Part shown: positions 1 to 8,383 of the stretch, piece by piece
Numbering within the stretch: the first letter of the stretch is position 1
Layout: each line of letters begins with the position of its first letter
DNA from: Streptococcus massiliensis DSM 18628
GTDB lineage: Bacteria > Bacillota > Bacilli > Lactobacillales > Streptococcaceae
Length of the DNA stretch: 62,105 nt
Direction: 5' to 3'
Assembly: GCF_000380065.1 (NCBI RefSeq)
Contig: NZ_KB904398.1
Location: forward strand, 3,341 to 65,445
The notes under the pieces: model-generated
What the model saw: the letters and a program-made list of their open reading frames with translations, nothing else
Told to the model about the DNA's origin: nothing
Database searches by the model: none
Position numbers and translations under genes: made by a program

Positions 1-741
1 GACTACGCTACAAGTCAAAAGACCTTCAACGGTTATGAATTCAAGGGTATGTCATCAGATTCCGCTTCAGCGAGTGGTAAGGTGACGGAAGGCGACAGCC
101 ATGTCATTTATGTCTATAAGAAGAAACCAGCTCCACAACCAAAAACTGGTAATGTAGATGTGAAATATGTTGATGAAGACGGCAATGAAGTTGCTCCTTC
201 AGAGCAAGTGAAGACTAATGCCCCAGTGGGTGAGGACTACACTACAAGTCCGAAAAATGTTGACGGCTATGAATTTGTGAAATTATCTCCAAATTCTGCT
301 CCAGCAAATGGTAAAGTCAAAGAGGGTGACACCAACGTTATTTACGTTTACAAGAAGAAAGCGCCAGCTCCTCAACCAAAGACTGGTAATGTAGACGTGA
401 AATACGTTGATGAAAACGGCAAGGAAATTGCTCCTTCAGAGCAAGTGAAGACTAATGCCCCAGTGGGTGAAGACTACACAACAAGTCCGAAAGAAGTTGA
501 CGGCTATGAATTTGTGAAATTATCTCCAAATTCCGCGTCAGCTAATGGTAAGGTGACGGAAGGCGACAGCCATGTCATTTATATCTACAAGAAGAAAAAA
601 GTTTTACCAACAGACGAACCAAAACAAAAACAACTTCTTCCTAAGACGGGAGAACAAGTGAATGTGTGGTTTACAATTGCAGGATTTGCTCTTGTAGCGG
701 TATTAAGCTTATTCGCGAAATATCAACTTCGTCGTGACTAA
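1..741 (+). CDS. LPXTG-anchored MucBP-repeat surface protein (3' end only)
   Basis: C-terminal part of a cell-wall-anchored adhesin; the frame is open to the window edge, so the start lies outside. It consists of tandem MucBP-type repeats of 79 residues (237-base period, compare positions 148 and 385), each with a G-x-V-x-V-K-Y-V-D-E strand and ending in a lysine-rich IYVYKKK linker. One partial and two complete units are visible. A sortase sorting signal follows: LPKTGEQ, a hydrophobic segment, then a positively charged tail (QLRRD). MucBP modules are known in mucus-binding proteins. The host ligand cannot be read from sequence. Nearly identical repeat units at DNA level suggest recent repeat-number change. 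Identification of the anchor and repeats is firm. Confidence 0.93.
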   Translation, partial: DYATSQKTFNGYEFKGMSSDSASASGKVTEGDSHVIYVYKKKPAPQPKTGNVDVKYVDEDGNEVAPSEQVKTNAPVGEDYTTSPKNVDGYEFVKLSPNSAPANGKVKEGDTNVIYVYKKKAPAPQPKTGNVDVKYVDENGKEIAPSEQVKTNAPVGEDYTTSPKEVDGYEFVKLSPNSASANGKVTEGDSHVIYIYKKKKVLPTDEPKQKQLLPKTGEQVNVWFTIAGFALVAVLSLFAKYQLRRD

Positions 742-760
742 AACAAGGGGTTATACCCTA

Positions 761-786
761 GAGAGTGCATCTGCACTCTCTTTTTT
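761..786 (+). terminator. Rho-independent terminator after the surface protein gene
   Basis: Perfect 9-base-pair stem GAGAGTGCA / TGCACTCTC with a 2-base spacer, followed by six T. Confidence 0.9.
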
Positions 787-978
787 GTTGTGAAAAGCAA
801 TTATTTATATGTGTTTGGCTCTAGACTTTTTAAATTTTGAGGGTGGTAATCGCCTCATTTCTTCCAATTTTATATTCGCTGAAATACCTGATTTTTCGCC
901 TATTTGAATTATTCTGTGTGGGATTGGGGGAGGCAAAATAAATATTGCTTAATATAAGATTTTACATAGTATAGATAC
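787..978. other. Intergenic region without recognisable gene
   Basis: AT-rich spacer between the surface-protein terminator and the padR promoter. I see no convincing ORF, RNA gene or repeat here. Confidence 0.5.
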
Positions 979-1033
979 TTGACAAGTATATCGAACTGCG
1001 ATATACTAATTATATCAAGGTTCGATATATCGA
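979..1033 (+). promoter_or_regulatory. padR promoter with embedded operators
   Basis: TTGACA (979-984), 17-base spacer, TATACT (1002-1007). A perfect inverted repeat AGTATATCG-N5-CGATATACT (985-1007) fills the spacer and covers the -10. A second palindrome TCGATATATCGA lies at 1022-1033, over the expected transcription start and next to the ribosome site GAGGTGAG. The shared ATATCG core suggests two sites for one dimeric repressor, most likely the PadR protein encoded just downstream. Confidence 0.8.
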
Positions 1034-1044
1034 GGTGAGAAGTA

Positions 1045-1359
1045 GTGGATAAAAAATTAAAAAGAATTTACGTGCCTATGACCGAGACAGGCTTCTACAT
1101 TCTTTTTTGTCTGAGAGAGGCCATGCACGGCTACAGCATTACACAAAAGGTCAAGGAAATGACCGAGGGACAAGTGACAATTAGCCCCGGTACCATGTAC
1201 GGCACCCTGTCCAAAATGGAAAAGGACGGTTTGATTGTCTTTGCGCGCGAGGAAAATAAACGCCGCATTTACCACATTACCGATGTTGGGCGGGAAATTC
1301 TTGATTTGGAACTCAAGCGTATTGAACGCCTCTACCGCAATATTCAGGAGGAACCATGA
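1045..1359 (+). CDS. PadR-family transcriptional regulator
   Basis: A 104-residue PadR protein, of the usual length for the short PadR subfamily. The winged-helix core includes GYSITQKVKEMT and the typical SPGTMYGTLSKMEKDGLI recognition-helix and wing region, then a C-terminal dimerisation helix. The start is GTG at 1045, chosen because GAGGTGAG precedes it at suitable spacing. Its stop overlaps the next gene by ATGA, so the three genes 1045-2464 form one operon. PadR regulators next to DUF2812 genes usually repress their own operon and respond to membrane or drug stress. Here autoregulation is inferred from the palindromes in the promoter. The inducer is unknown. Confidence 0.92.
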   Translation: MDKKLKRIYVPMTETGFYILFCLREAMHGYSITQKVKEMTEGQVTISPGTMYGTLSKMEKDGLIVFAREENKRRIYHITDVGREILDLELKRIERLYRNIQEEP

Positions 1360-1913
1360 TGAAAAATAAAAAAGTGTTTATGACGTTTCAGACTTCCGAT
1401 GCTTTTGTAAATAGCGACTGGCTGGAGGAGCGTCTGCGAAAGGAGCACGCTCAAGGCTGGAAGTTGATTAACTATAGTTGGTGGGGCCTTTTCACCTTTG
1501 AGGAATGTGAGCCAGCAGATGTCGTTTATCGTTTTGATTTTGCCCAAGATGTCTGGACACCTGGCATGGTTCGGATTTATCAAGATGCTGGTTGGACCAA
1601 GGTTTTGGATAAAAGTGGCATTTTGCTGCTGAAAAGAAAGTTGGCAGAAGGAGAGCTTGCTTCTAGCGCCCTCCTCTATGAAGATCGTCGTACCCAGCTG
1701 GAGGCAAGATTGCCTATGTTGAAAAGGCTCGTCTGGTTGGAAATTGCTAGCTTCTGTTTCATCCTTTATCTTTTGTACACTATTTTTACAGATAATCATT
1801 TTAGTACAAAGATTTATTGGTTATCAATCCTGTTCTTCTTATCTTATCTATCACTATCAAGATTAAACGTTTTTCGAGCCTATTATCGCGCAAAAAAGGA
1901 GTTGACTGAATGA
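1356..1913 (+). CDS. DUF2812 membrane protein, first copy
   Basis: A 185-residue DUF2812 protein. The N-terminal soluble part carries the family signature: W-L-E-x-R-L-x-x-x-H-A-Q-G-W-K near residue 25 and FEECEP-x-D-V-V-Y-R near residue 50. Two hydrophobic segments follow near residues 130-150 and 153-170. The ATG at 1356 overlaps the padR stop, so the genes are translationally coupled; an ATG three bases later could also serve. DUF2812 genes are commonly found downstream of padR genes, and their molecular function is unknown. The next gene is a paralogue. Confidence 0.88.
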   Translation: MMKNKKVFMTFQTSDAFVNSDWLEERLRKEHAQGWKLINYSWWGLFTFEECEPADVVYRFDFAQDVWTPGMVRIYQDAGWTKVLDKSGILLLKRKLAEGELASSALLYEDRRTQLEARLPMLKRLVWLEIASFCFILYLLYTIFTDNHFSTKIYWLSILFFLSYLSLSRLNVFRAYYRAKKELTE

Positions 1914-2464
1914 TGAAGACTAAAACAAAATGGCGGATTTTTACAATCGCAGATTACGAAAGAGAGGGAAAATGGCTGCGCAGCATGCACGCTCAAGGCT
2001 GGAAGTTTGTTGGTTTCAACGGTTTCTTTCATTTTGAGGAATGCCAGCCAGAAGATGTGGTCTACAAGCTAGACTATTGTCAGCTTGCAAGCGAAGAAAG
2101 GGACTCTTATGTCCAGCTGTTTACAGATTATGGTTGGGAATACATTGATACTTACGTCAATTTTTCTTACTTCAGAAAGCCAGCCAAGGACGTCCAGCAG
2201 GAGGAAGAAGGGGACTTGTACAATCCCCAAAGTAAGACCATGATGATGCAGCGGATTGCCAGACAATTTGCTTTCATTTTACTGTCTATGATTTTTTCAG
2301 GCTACCTATTTTGGGAGCGCCTGCTTCACCGTTCGTTTGGTAAAGAGTTGTTCTATGATGCCTTTTATATCTTGCTGACAGGTTTTTATCTATTTATCGC
2401 CTGGCTTGCTGTGCGCTTTTTGCTGCAATATGTAAAATTGAAAAGGGAATTTTCTAAGTCTTAA
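1910..2464 (+). CDS. DUF2812 membrane protein, second copy
   Basis: A 184-residue paralogue of the preceding gene. It shares the MHAQGWKF and FHFEECQPEDVVYKLDY motifs and two hydrophobic C-terminal segments near residues 120-140 and 150-175. The start at 1910 overlaps the previous stop (ATGATGA). Adjacent DUF2812 paralogues suggest tandem duplication or a hetero-oligomer. The family has no assigned reaction. The operon ends at a hairpin that is also a perfect CIRCE element (2474-2500). Confidence 0.86.
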   Translation: MMKTKTKWRIFTIADYEREGKWLRSMHAQGWKFVGFNGFFHFEECQPEDVVYKLDYCQLASEERDSYVQLFTDYGWEYIDTYVNFSYFRKPAKDVQQEEEGDLYNPQSKTMMMQRIARQFAFILLSMIFSGYLFWERLLHRSFGKELFYDAFYILLTGFYLFIAWLAVRFLLQYVKLKREFSKS

Positions 2465-2473
2465 GATGTATTT

Positions 2474-2500
2474 TTAGCACTCTTTTTACAAGAGTGCTAA
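2474..2500 (+). promoter_or_regulatory. CIRCE element 1, also a terminator hairpin
   Basis: TTAGCACTC-N9-GAGTGCTAA, an exact CIRCE operator for HrcA. The stem extends to 11 base pairs and is followed by TTTTTT, so the same bases can terminate the upstream DUF2812 transcript. Confidence 0.93.
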
Positions 2501-2517
2501 TTTTTTGAGTTTTTGTC

Positions 2518-2583
2518 TTGACTTTAAAAATGAACCGTGTATAATAGAATCATAACTTAGCACTCGGGTATGTAGAGTGCTAA
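2518..2583 (+). promoter_or_regulatory. hrcA operon promoter and CIRCE element 2
   Basis: TTGACT (2518-2523), 16-base spacer, TATAAT (2540-2545). A second exact CIRCE, TTAGCACTC-N9-GAGTGCTAA, at 2557-2583 covers the early transcribed region. Two CIRCE sites flank the promoter, the classical arrangement for HrcA repression of heat-shock genes. Confidence 0.95.
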
Positions 2584-2628
2584 ACAAAAAATCTCATATT
2601 CCAGCTCAAAGCTGAAAGGGGTGATGTC

Positions 2629-3663
2629 ATGGTAACGGAACGTCAGAATGAGATTTTAAACTTGATCATTGACATCTTTACAAAGACCCATGAGCCAGTC
2701 GGCTCCAAATCCCTACAAGAATCAATCCAGTCTAGCAGCGCGACGATTCGTAATGACATGGCTGTTCTTGAAAAGCAGGGGCTTTTGGAAAAAGCGCACA
2801 CATCAAGTGGACGCAAGCCAAGTGTGGCGGGGTTTCAATACTTTGTCAAGCATTCGCTGACCTTTGAAAGCCTAGCGGAAAATGAGGTTTACGAGGTTGT
2901 CAAAGCCTTCGACCAAGAATTTTTCAAGTTGGAAGACATCTTGCAGCGAGCGGCGGATGTGCTGTCGCAACTGACCGATTGCACGGTGGTGACCCTAGAT
3001 GTGGAGCCTAGTCGGCAGCGGCTGACTGCTTTTGACATCGTGGTTATCAGCCAGCATGCAGCTCTAGCCGTCTTCACCTTGGATGAGTCGTCTACCGTCA
3101 CCAGTCAATTTAGAATTCCTAAAAATTTCTTGCAAGAGGACTTGCTTCGCTTACGCGATTTAATTCAGGAGCGATTTTTGGGACAGACGGTTTTGGATAT
3201 TCATTACAAGATTCGGACGGAAATTCCGCAGATTATCCAGCGTTATTTCACAACGACAGACAATGTTCTGGATTTATTCGAACATATCTTTGCGGAGATG
3301 TTCGCAGAAAAAGTTCAGATGTCTGGCAAGATGCACCTGCTTCAGTACGCAGACTTAGAGACCTATCAATTCTTCGACCATGAGCAAAAGGTGGCTTTCG
3401 AGCTACGTGAGAGCTTAGCTGAGGAAGAAATGCAGACGGTACGTGTCGCGGACAGTCGGGAGGTTAGCCTTGCCAATCTCACCCTGATTACTAGTAAGTT
3501 TCTAGTTCCTTATCGTGGCTTTGGTTTGCTGGCCTTGATTGGACCGATCAATCTGGATTATCAGCACTTGGTCAGTCTGGTCAATGTGGTCAACCGCGTC
3601 TTGACGATGAAGCTGACGGATTTCTATCGCTATCTTAGCAGTAATCATTATGAAGTTCATTAA
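2629..3663 (+). CDS. hrcA: Heat-inducible transcription repressor HrcA
   Basis: A 344-residue HrcA of normal length. It has an N-terminal winged helix ([16 protein letters not shown], then P-V-G-S-K-S-L), the substrate-like GAF/IDD region in the middle and the C-terminal stretch with [10 protein letters not shown] typical of the family. It represses the operon by binding the two CIRCE sites upstream. In Gram-positives its folding depends on GroE, so it releases DNA on heat stress. The ATG at 2629 is preceded by AAAGGGGTGAT. grpE follows 39 bases later with its own strong ribosome site. Confidence 0.97.
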   Translation: MVTERQNEILNLIIDIFTKTHEPVGSKSLQESIQSSSATIRNDMAVLEKQGLLEKAHTSSGRKPSVAGFQYFVKHSLTFESLAENEVYEVVKAFDQEFFKLEDILQRAADVLSQLTDCTVVTLDVEPSRQRLTAFDIVVISQHAALAVFTLDESSTVTSQFRIPKNFLQEDLLRLRDLIQERFLGQTVLDIHYKIRTEIPQIIQRYFTTTDNVLDLFEHIFAEMFAEKVQMSGKMHLLQYADLETYQFFDHEQKVAFELRESLAEEEMQTVRVADSREVSLANLTLITSKFLVPYRGFGLLALIGPINLDYQHLVSLVNVVNRVLTMKLTDFYRYLSSNHYEVH

Positions 3664-3702
3664 ATCTGCCAATTTATTATCATATATAAAGGAGGTCACC
3701 TA

Positions 3703-4245
3703 GTGGCAAAAGACCAAAAAGAAAAGAATGAGCAAGTCGAGGACTTGAAAGAGGAAGTGGTGGAAGAAGTTCTTGAAAAAACGGAAGCTGCTCCTGAAAA
3801 ATCAGAACTAGACTTGGCAAAGGAACGCGCTGACGACTTTGAAAACAAGTACCTGCGCGCTGTCGCGGAAATGCAAAATATTCAGCGACGCAGCAATGAA
3901 GAACGGCAAAGCTTGCAAAAATATCGCAGTCAAGATTTGGCGAAGGCTATCCTGCCTTCCTTGGACAATCTCGAGCGGGCTCTCGCTGTTGACGGTCTAA
4001 CCGACGATGTCAAAAAAGGGCTTGAAATGGTGCAGGAAAGTCTCGTTCATGCTCTGAAAGACGAGGGTATTGAAGAAATTCCTGCGGAAGTTGGCGGCGA
4101 CTTTGACCACAATTTCCACATGGCCATTCAAACCGTGCCTGCTGATGAAGAACATGCGGCTGATACCATTGCGCAAGTCTTCCAAAAAGGCTATAAACTA
4201 CATGAGAGGGTGTTGCGCCCTGCCATGGTAGTAGTTTACAACTAA
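3703..4245 (+). CDS. grpE: Nucleotide exchange factor GrpE
   Basis: A 180-residue GrpE, the exchange factor that releases ADP from DnaK. It has an acidic, low-complexity N-terminus, a long helical dimerisation region (residues about 45-90, including [17 protein letters not shown]) and a C-terminal beta domain ending in [16 protein letters not shown], all typical. The start is GTG at 3703, chosen for the perfect AAAGGAGGT ribosome site just upstream. It is cotranscribed with hrcA. A 380-base gap full of structured repeats separates it from dnaK, which is longer than would be expected inside this operon. Confidence 0.96.
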   Translation: MAKDQKEKNEQVEDLKEEVVEEVLEKTEAAPEKSELDLAKERADDFENKYLRAVAEMQNIQRRSNEERQSLQKYRSQDLAKAILPSLDNLERALAVDGLTDDVKKGLEMVQESLVHALKDEGIEEIPAEVGGDFDHNFHMAIQTVPADEEHAADTIAQVFQKGYKLHERVLRPAMVVVYN

Positions 4246-4252
4246 GAGGCTG

Positions 4253-4371
4253 ATTTTCTCTGACTCGTCGTTAAGTTGCTTCGGCATACTTTAGTATAGC
4301 CCGCAGCGACTTGCCTAGATTTAGAAAAAATCATCACCCTTAGCGACTCGACCGAAAAGTCGCTAAACTAG
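4253..4371 (+). repeat. Hairpin-rich intergenic block after grpE
   Basis: Several nested pairings are visible: AAGTTGCT / AGCGACTT enclosing ATACT-TT-AGTAT, then GCCTAG / CTAGGC enclosing TTAGCGACT-N9-AGTCGCTAA (4340-4366). No T-tract follows, so it is not a plain terminator. It lies directly before the structured repeat at 4372-4470 and may be part of the same mobile unit or a separate one. Confidence 0.5.
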
Positions 4372-4470
4372 GCGGTAAGTCAGAAATCTATGATTTCGTT
4401 GACGCACCTCCGCAAGGATGTCTAGATAGGTGTTGAGTGATAGCGAAAACAGCTATCAGACAGCTACTGC
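4372..4470 (+). repeat. Structured dispersed repeat B, copy 1
   Basis: The fold looks like a three-way junction. An outer stem GCGGTA / TACTGC (4372-4377 / 4465-4470) encloses two arms. Arm A is GTCA-GAAATC / GATTTC-GT-TGAC (4379-4403). Arm B is TGTCT-A-GATAG / CTATC-AGACA (4419-4462). A CACCTCCGCAAGG linker joins them. A second copy at 31303-31400 keeps the same arms with different paired bases and keeps the linker, which supports a conserved RNA fold. Confidence 0.65.
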
Positions 4471-4508
4471 GACAAATAAAGTAAAGAAAAAATAAATTTA
4501 AATATGTG

Positions 4509-6459
<1,951 letters not shown>

Positions 6460-6480
6460 ACTATAAGTCAGGAGGATTTA

Positions 6481-6825
6481 ATGAAAGTTGATGAATTAAT
6501 TGCCAAACTTGAGAAAAACTGTTTAGAAATCTACCGTAAGAATAATGAACAACAAATTTCTTTGTATTATTTGGATGATATCGTTGGTAATAAATTTTTA
6601 GAAATCTATTATAGTCAAGATGATGAAATTACAAGAGTAAAATTTCATACAGATACAGTCTTTCCAACATATTTAGAAGGTATCGAGGAAAACTCAGGTG
6701 ATGACGATTATTCTATAACACGACAAGTAAGGGCTGAGAATTACAGTAATGAAGACATTATTATGATTGCAGTTGCTAGCTATGACGCAGTAGAGAAAAA
6801 GTATCAGTTGAAGTATAAAAAATAA
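6481..6825 (+). CDS. Hypothetical protein inside the chaperone operon
   Basis: A 114-residue acidic soluble protein that I do not recognise. It has no signal peptide or membrane segment. The start at 6481 has a perfect CAGGAGG site 7 bases upstream. It follows dnaK by 21 bases and is closed by a terminator at 6873-6900, so it is probably cotranscribed with dnaK. An EISIYYL-like beta pattern and a tyrosine-rich C-terminus (YDAVEKKYQLKYKK) hint at a small mixed alpha/beta fold. Its codon use is more AT-rich than dnaK, which may indicate acquisition. It might be a small orphan immunity-type protein, but nothing proves that. Confidence 0.7.
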   Translation: MKVDELIAKLEKNCLEIYRKNNEQQISLYYLDDIVGNKFLEIYYSQDDEITRVKFHTDTVFPTYLEGIEENSGDDDYSITRQVRAENYSNEDIIMIAVASYDAVEKKYQLKYKK

Positions 6826-6872
6826 AAGAGTCATTTCAATTTAAATGGATTAATTAATACAAATTGGAAATC

Positions 6873-6900
6873 CAGAGGTTGCAACCCAGCCTCTGTTTTT
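6873..6900 (+). terminator. Terminator after the 114-residue protein gene
   Basis: Stem CAGAGG (6873-6878) with CCTCTG (6890-6895), an extended partly paired loop, then TTTTT. Confidence 0.8.
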
Positions 6901-6955
6901 CGGTGAAAAGGGATAGGACTTGAGTGGTTTGGGTTTTATCTCATCAATATAAAAG

Positions 6956-7076
6956 AAAGGAAATGAACCCGCCCTAAAAGCTCGGAAATTAGATAATTGT
7001 CTTGCTTTCATCGAAAGCTATATCGATTTCCTAAATTTCAGTCGTGGGTAGGAGCAGCTCTTTCTTAGAATTTACA
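6956..7076 (+). repeat. Structured leader repeat E, copy 2, dnaJ leader
   Basis: It begins AAAGGAA (6956-6962). Stems: P1 ACCCGC (6967-6972) with GTGGGT (7044-7049); P2 GAAATTAG (6985-6992) with CTAAATTTC (7031-7039); P3 AATTG (6995-6999) with CGATT (7024-7028); P4 GCTTTC-ATC-GAAAGC (7004-7018). The AGATAA internal loop is conserved. An extra pairing AAGAAAG (6953-6959) with CTTTCTT (7060-7066) would sequester the AAAGG. The copy is followed at once by copy 3. Confidence 0.68.
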
Positions 7077-7077
7077 G

Positions 7078-7211
7078 AAAGGAATACAGGTGTTCTCTGA
7101 AATGAACACAGGCTAAGCGCTGTGTAAAAAAGATAAATCGCCTAGTGCGCAAGCGCACATCGTTGATTTCCTATTTTTACTTTGCGCTTCACGCCTTTTG
7201 TATCTTACATT
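7078..7211 (+). repeat. Structured leader repeat E, copy 3, before dnaJ
   Basis: It begins AAAGGAA (7078-7084) and ends at the dnaJ start. Stems: outer ATACA / TGTAT (7084-7088 / 7199-7203); an added hairpin GTGTTC / GAACAC (7090-7095 / 7104-7109); P1 GGC-T-AAGCGC with GCGCTT-CAC-GCC; P2 GTAAAAAAG / CTATTTTTAC (7124-7132 / 7171-7180); P3 AATC / GATT; P4 GTGCGC / GCGCAC. When folded, AAAGGAA lies about 8 bases from the dnaJ ATG, a normal ribosome-site distance. Confidence 0.7.
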
Positions 7212-8345
7212 ATGAACAACACAGAATTTTACGATCGTCTAGGAGTGTCAAAAAATGCTTCGCAAGACGAGATAAAAAAGGCTTACCGTAAGCTGTCCAA
7301 GAAATATCATCCCGATATTAACAAGGAGCCGGGTGCCGAGGAAAAATATAAGGAAGTCCAAGAGGCTTATGAGACCTTAAGCGATGAGCAAAAGCGGGCT
7401 GCCTATGACCAGTACGGTGCGGCTGGGGCCCAGGGCGGCTTTGGCGGCGGCGCAGGCGGTTTCGGTGGTTTTGACGGTGCAGGCTTCGGCGGCTTCGAAG
7501 ACATCTTCTCTAGCTTCTTTGGCGGTGGTGGTACTCGCAATCCTAATGCTCCGCGTCAGGGCGATGATTTACAATATCGGGTGCAGCTCAAGTTTGAAGA
7601 AGCGATTTTTGGTGTGGACAAGGAAATCAAGTACAATCGCGAAGCGACTTGTCATACCTGTGACGGCTCAGGTGCTAAACCGGGCACTAGTCCAGTGACT
7701 TGTAGCCGCTGTCATGGCGCAGGGGTGATCAATGTCGATACCCAAACTCCGCTTGGCATGATGCGCCGTCAGGTGACTTGTGATGTCTGTCATGGTCGTG
7801 GGAAAGAAATCAAAGACCCATGTACGACTTGTCACGGTACCGGTCATGAAAAGCAGGCGCACAGCGTCCATGTCAAAATCCCAGCAGGTGTGGAAACTGG
7901 TCAACAAGTTCGCTTAGCTGGTCAAGGAGAAGCAGGATTTAACGGCGGACCTTATGGCGACTTGTATGTAGTCGTTCAGGTAGAGCCTAGCAAGGAATTT
8001 GAGCGCGACGGATCAACGATTTACTATAAATTAAATCTAAACTTTGTCCAAGCAGCACTGGGTGACAGTGTCGAAGTGCCGACTGTTCATGGCAAGGTTG
8101 AGCTGACCATTCCGGAAGGAACGCAAACGGGCAAACGTTTCCGCCTGCGTGGAAAAGGTGCGCCGCAGTTGCGCGGCGGCGGAACTGGCGACCAATTTGT
8201 CACGGTTAATGTGGTGACGCCGACAGGCCTTAACGATAAGCAAAAAGCAGCGTTGCGCGAATTTGCGGCAGCTGGTGATATAAAAGTCAATCCTAAGAAA
8301 AAAGGCTTCTTCGACCATATCAAAGACGCCTTTGAAGGGGAATAA
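7212..8345 (+). CDS. dnaJ: Co-chaperone DnaJ (Hsp40)
   Basis: A 377-residue type I J-protein. The J domain has HPD at residues 33-35, followed by a glycine/phenylalanine-rich region (about 70-110) and four zinc repeats of the CxxCxGxG type ([32 protein letters not shown]). The C-terminal substrate-binding domains complete the usual length. It stimulates the DnaK ATPase and delivers clients. The start is ATG at 7212 ([12 protein letters not shown]). An in-frame ATG at 7182 would add residues lying inside the structured repeat and is rejected. No ribosome site is near 7212. A terminator separates dnaJ from the convergent gene. Confidence 0.97.
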   Translation: MNNTEFYDRLGVSKNASQDEIKKAYRKLSKKYHPDINKEPGAEEKYKEVQEAYETLSDEQKRAAYDQYGAAGAQGGFGGGAGGFGGFDGAGFGGFEDIFSSFFGGGGTRNPNAPRQGDDLQYRVQLKFEEAIFGVDKEIKYNREATCHTCDGSGAKPGTSPVTCSRCHGAGVINVDTQTPLGMMRRQVTCDVCHGRGKEIKDPCTTCHGTGHEKQAHSVHVKIPAGVETGQQVRLAGQGEAGFNGGPYGDLYVVVQVEPSKEFERDGSTIYYKLNLNFVQAALGDSVEVPTVHGKVELTIPEGTQTGKRFRLRGKGAPQLRGGGTGDQFVTVNVVTPTGLNDKQKAALREFAAAGDIKVNPKKKGFFDHIKDAFEGE

Positions 8346-8351
8346 AAAATG

Positions 8352-8379
8352 GACTGAAACATGATTTTCAGTCTTTTTT
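8352..8379. terminator. Terminator between dnaJ and the convergent hydrolase gene
   Basis: Stem GACTGAAA (8352-8359) with TTTCAGTC (8366-8373) followed by six T on the plus strand. It ends four bases before the stop of the convergent gene, so it may serve both. Confidence 0.85.
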
Positions 8380-8383
8380 GCTT

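Noticed and set aside
130-600. CRISPR-like array from the regular repeats
   Set aside because: The repeats are 237 bases, coding and in frame; they are MucBP domains. I see no CRISPR array in the window.
4340-4366. TTAGCGACT-N9-AGTCGCTAA as a third CIRCE element
   Set aside because: The 9-N9-9 geometry matches but the bases do not fit TTAGCACTC/GAGTGCTAA; it is better explained as part of the hairpin-rich repeat block.
7182-7211. Ten-codon N-terminal extension of DnaJ from ATG 7182
   Set aside because: It lies inside the structured repeat, has no ribosome site and is not part of any J domain.
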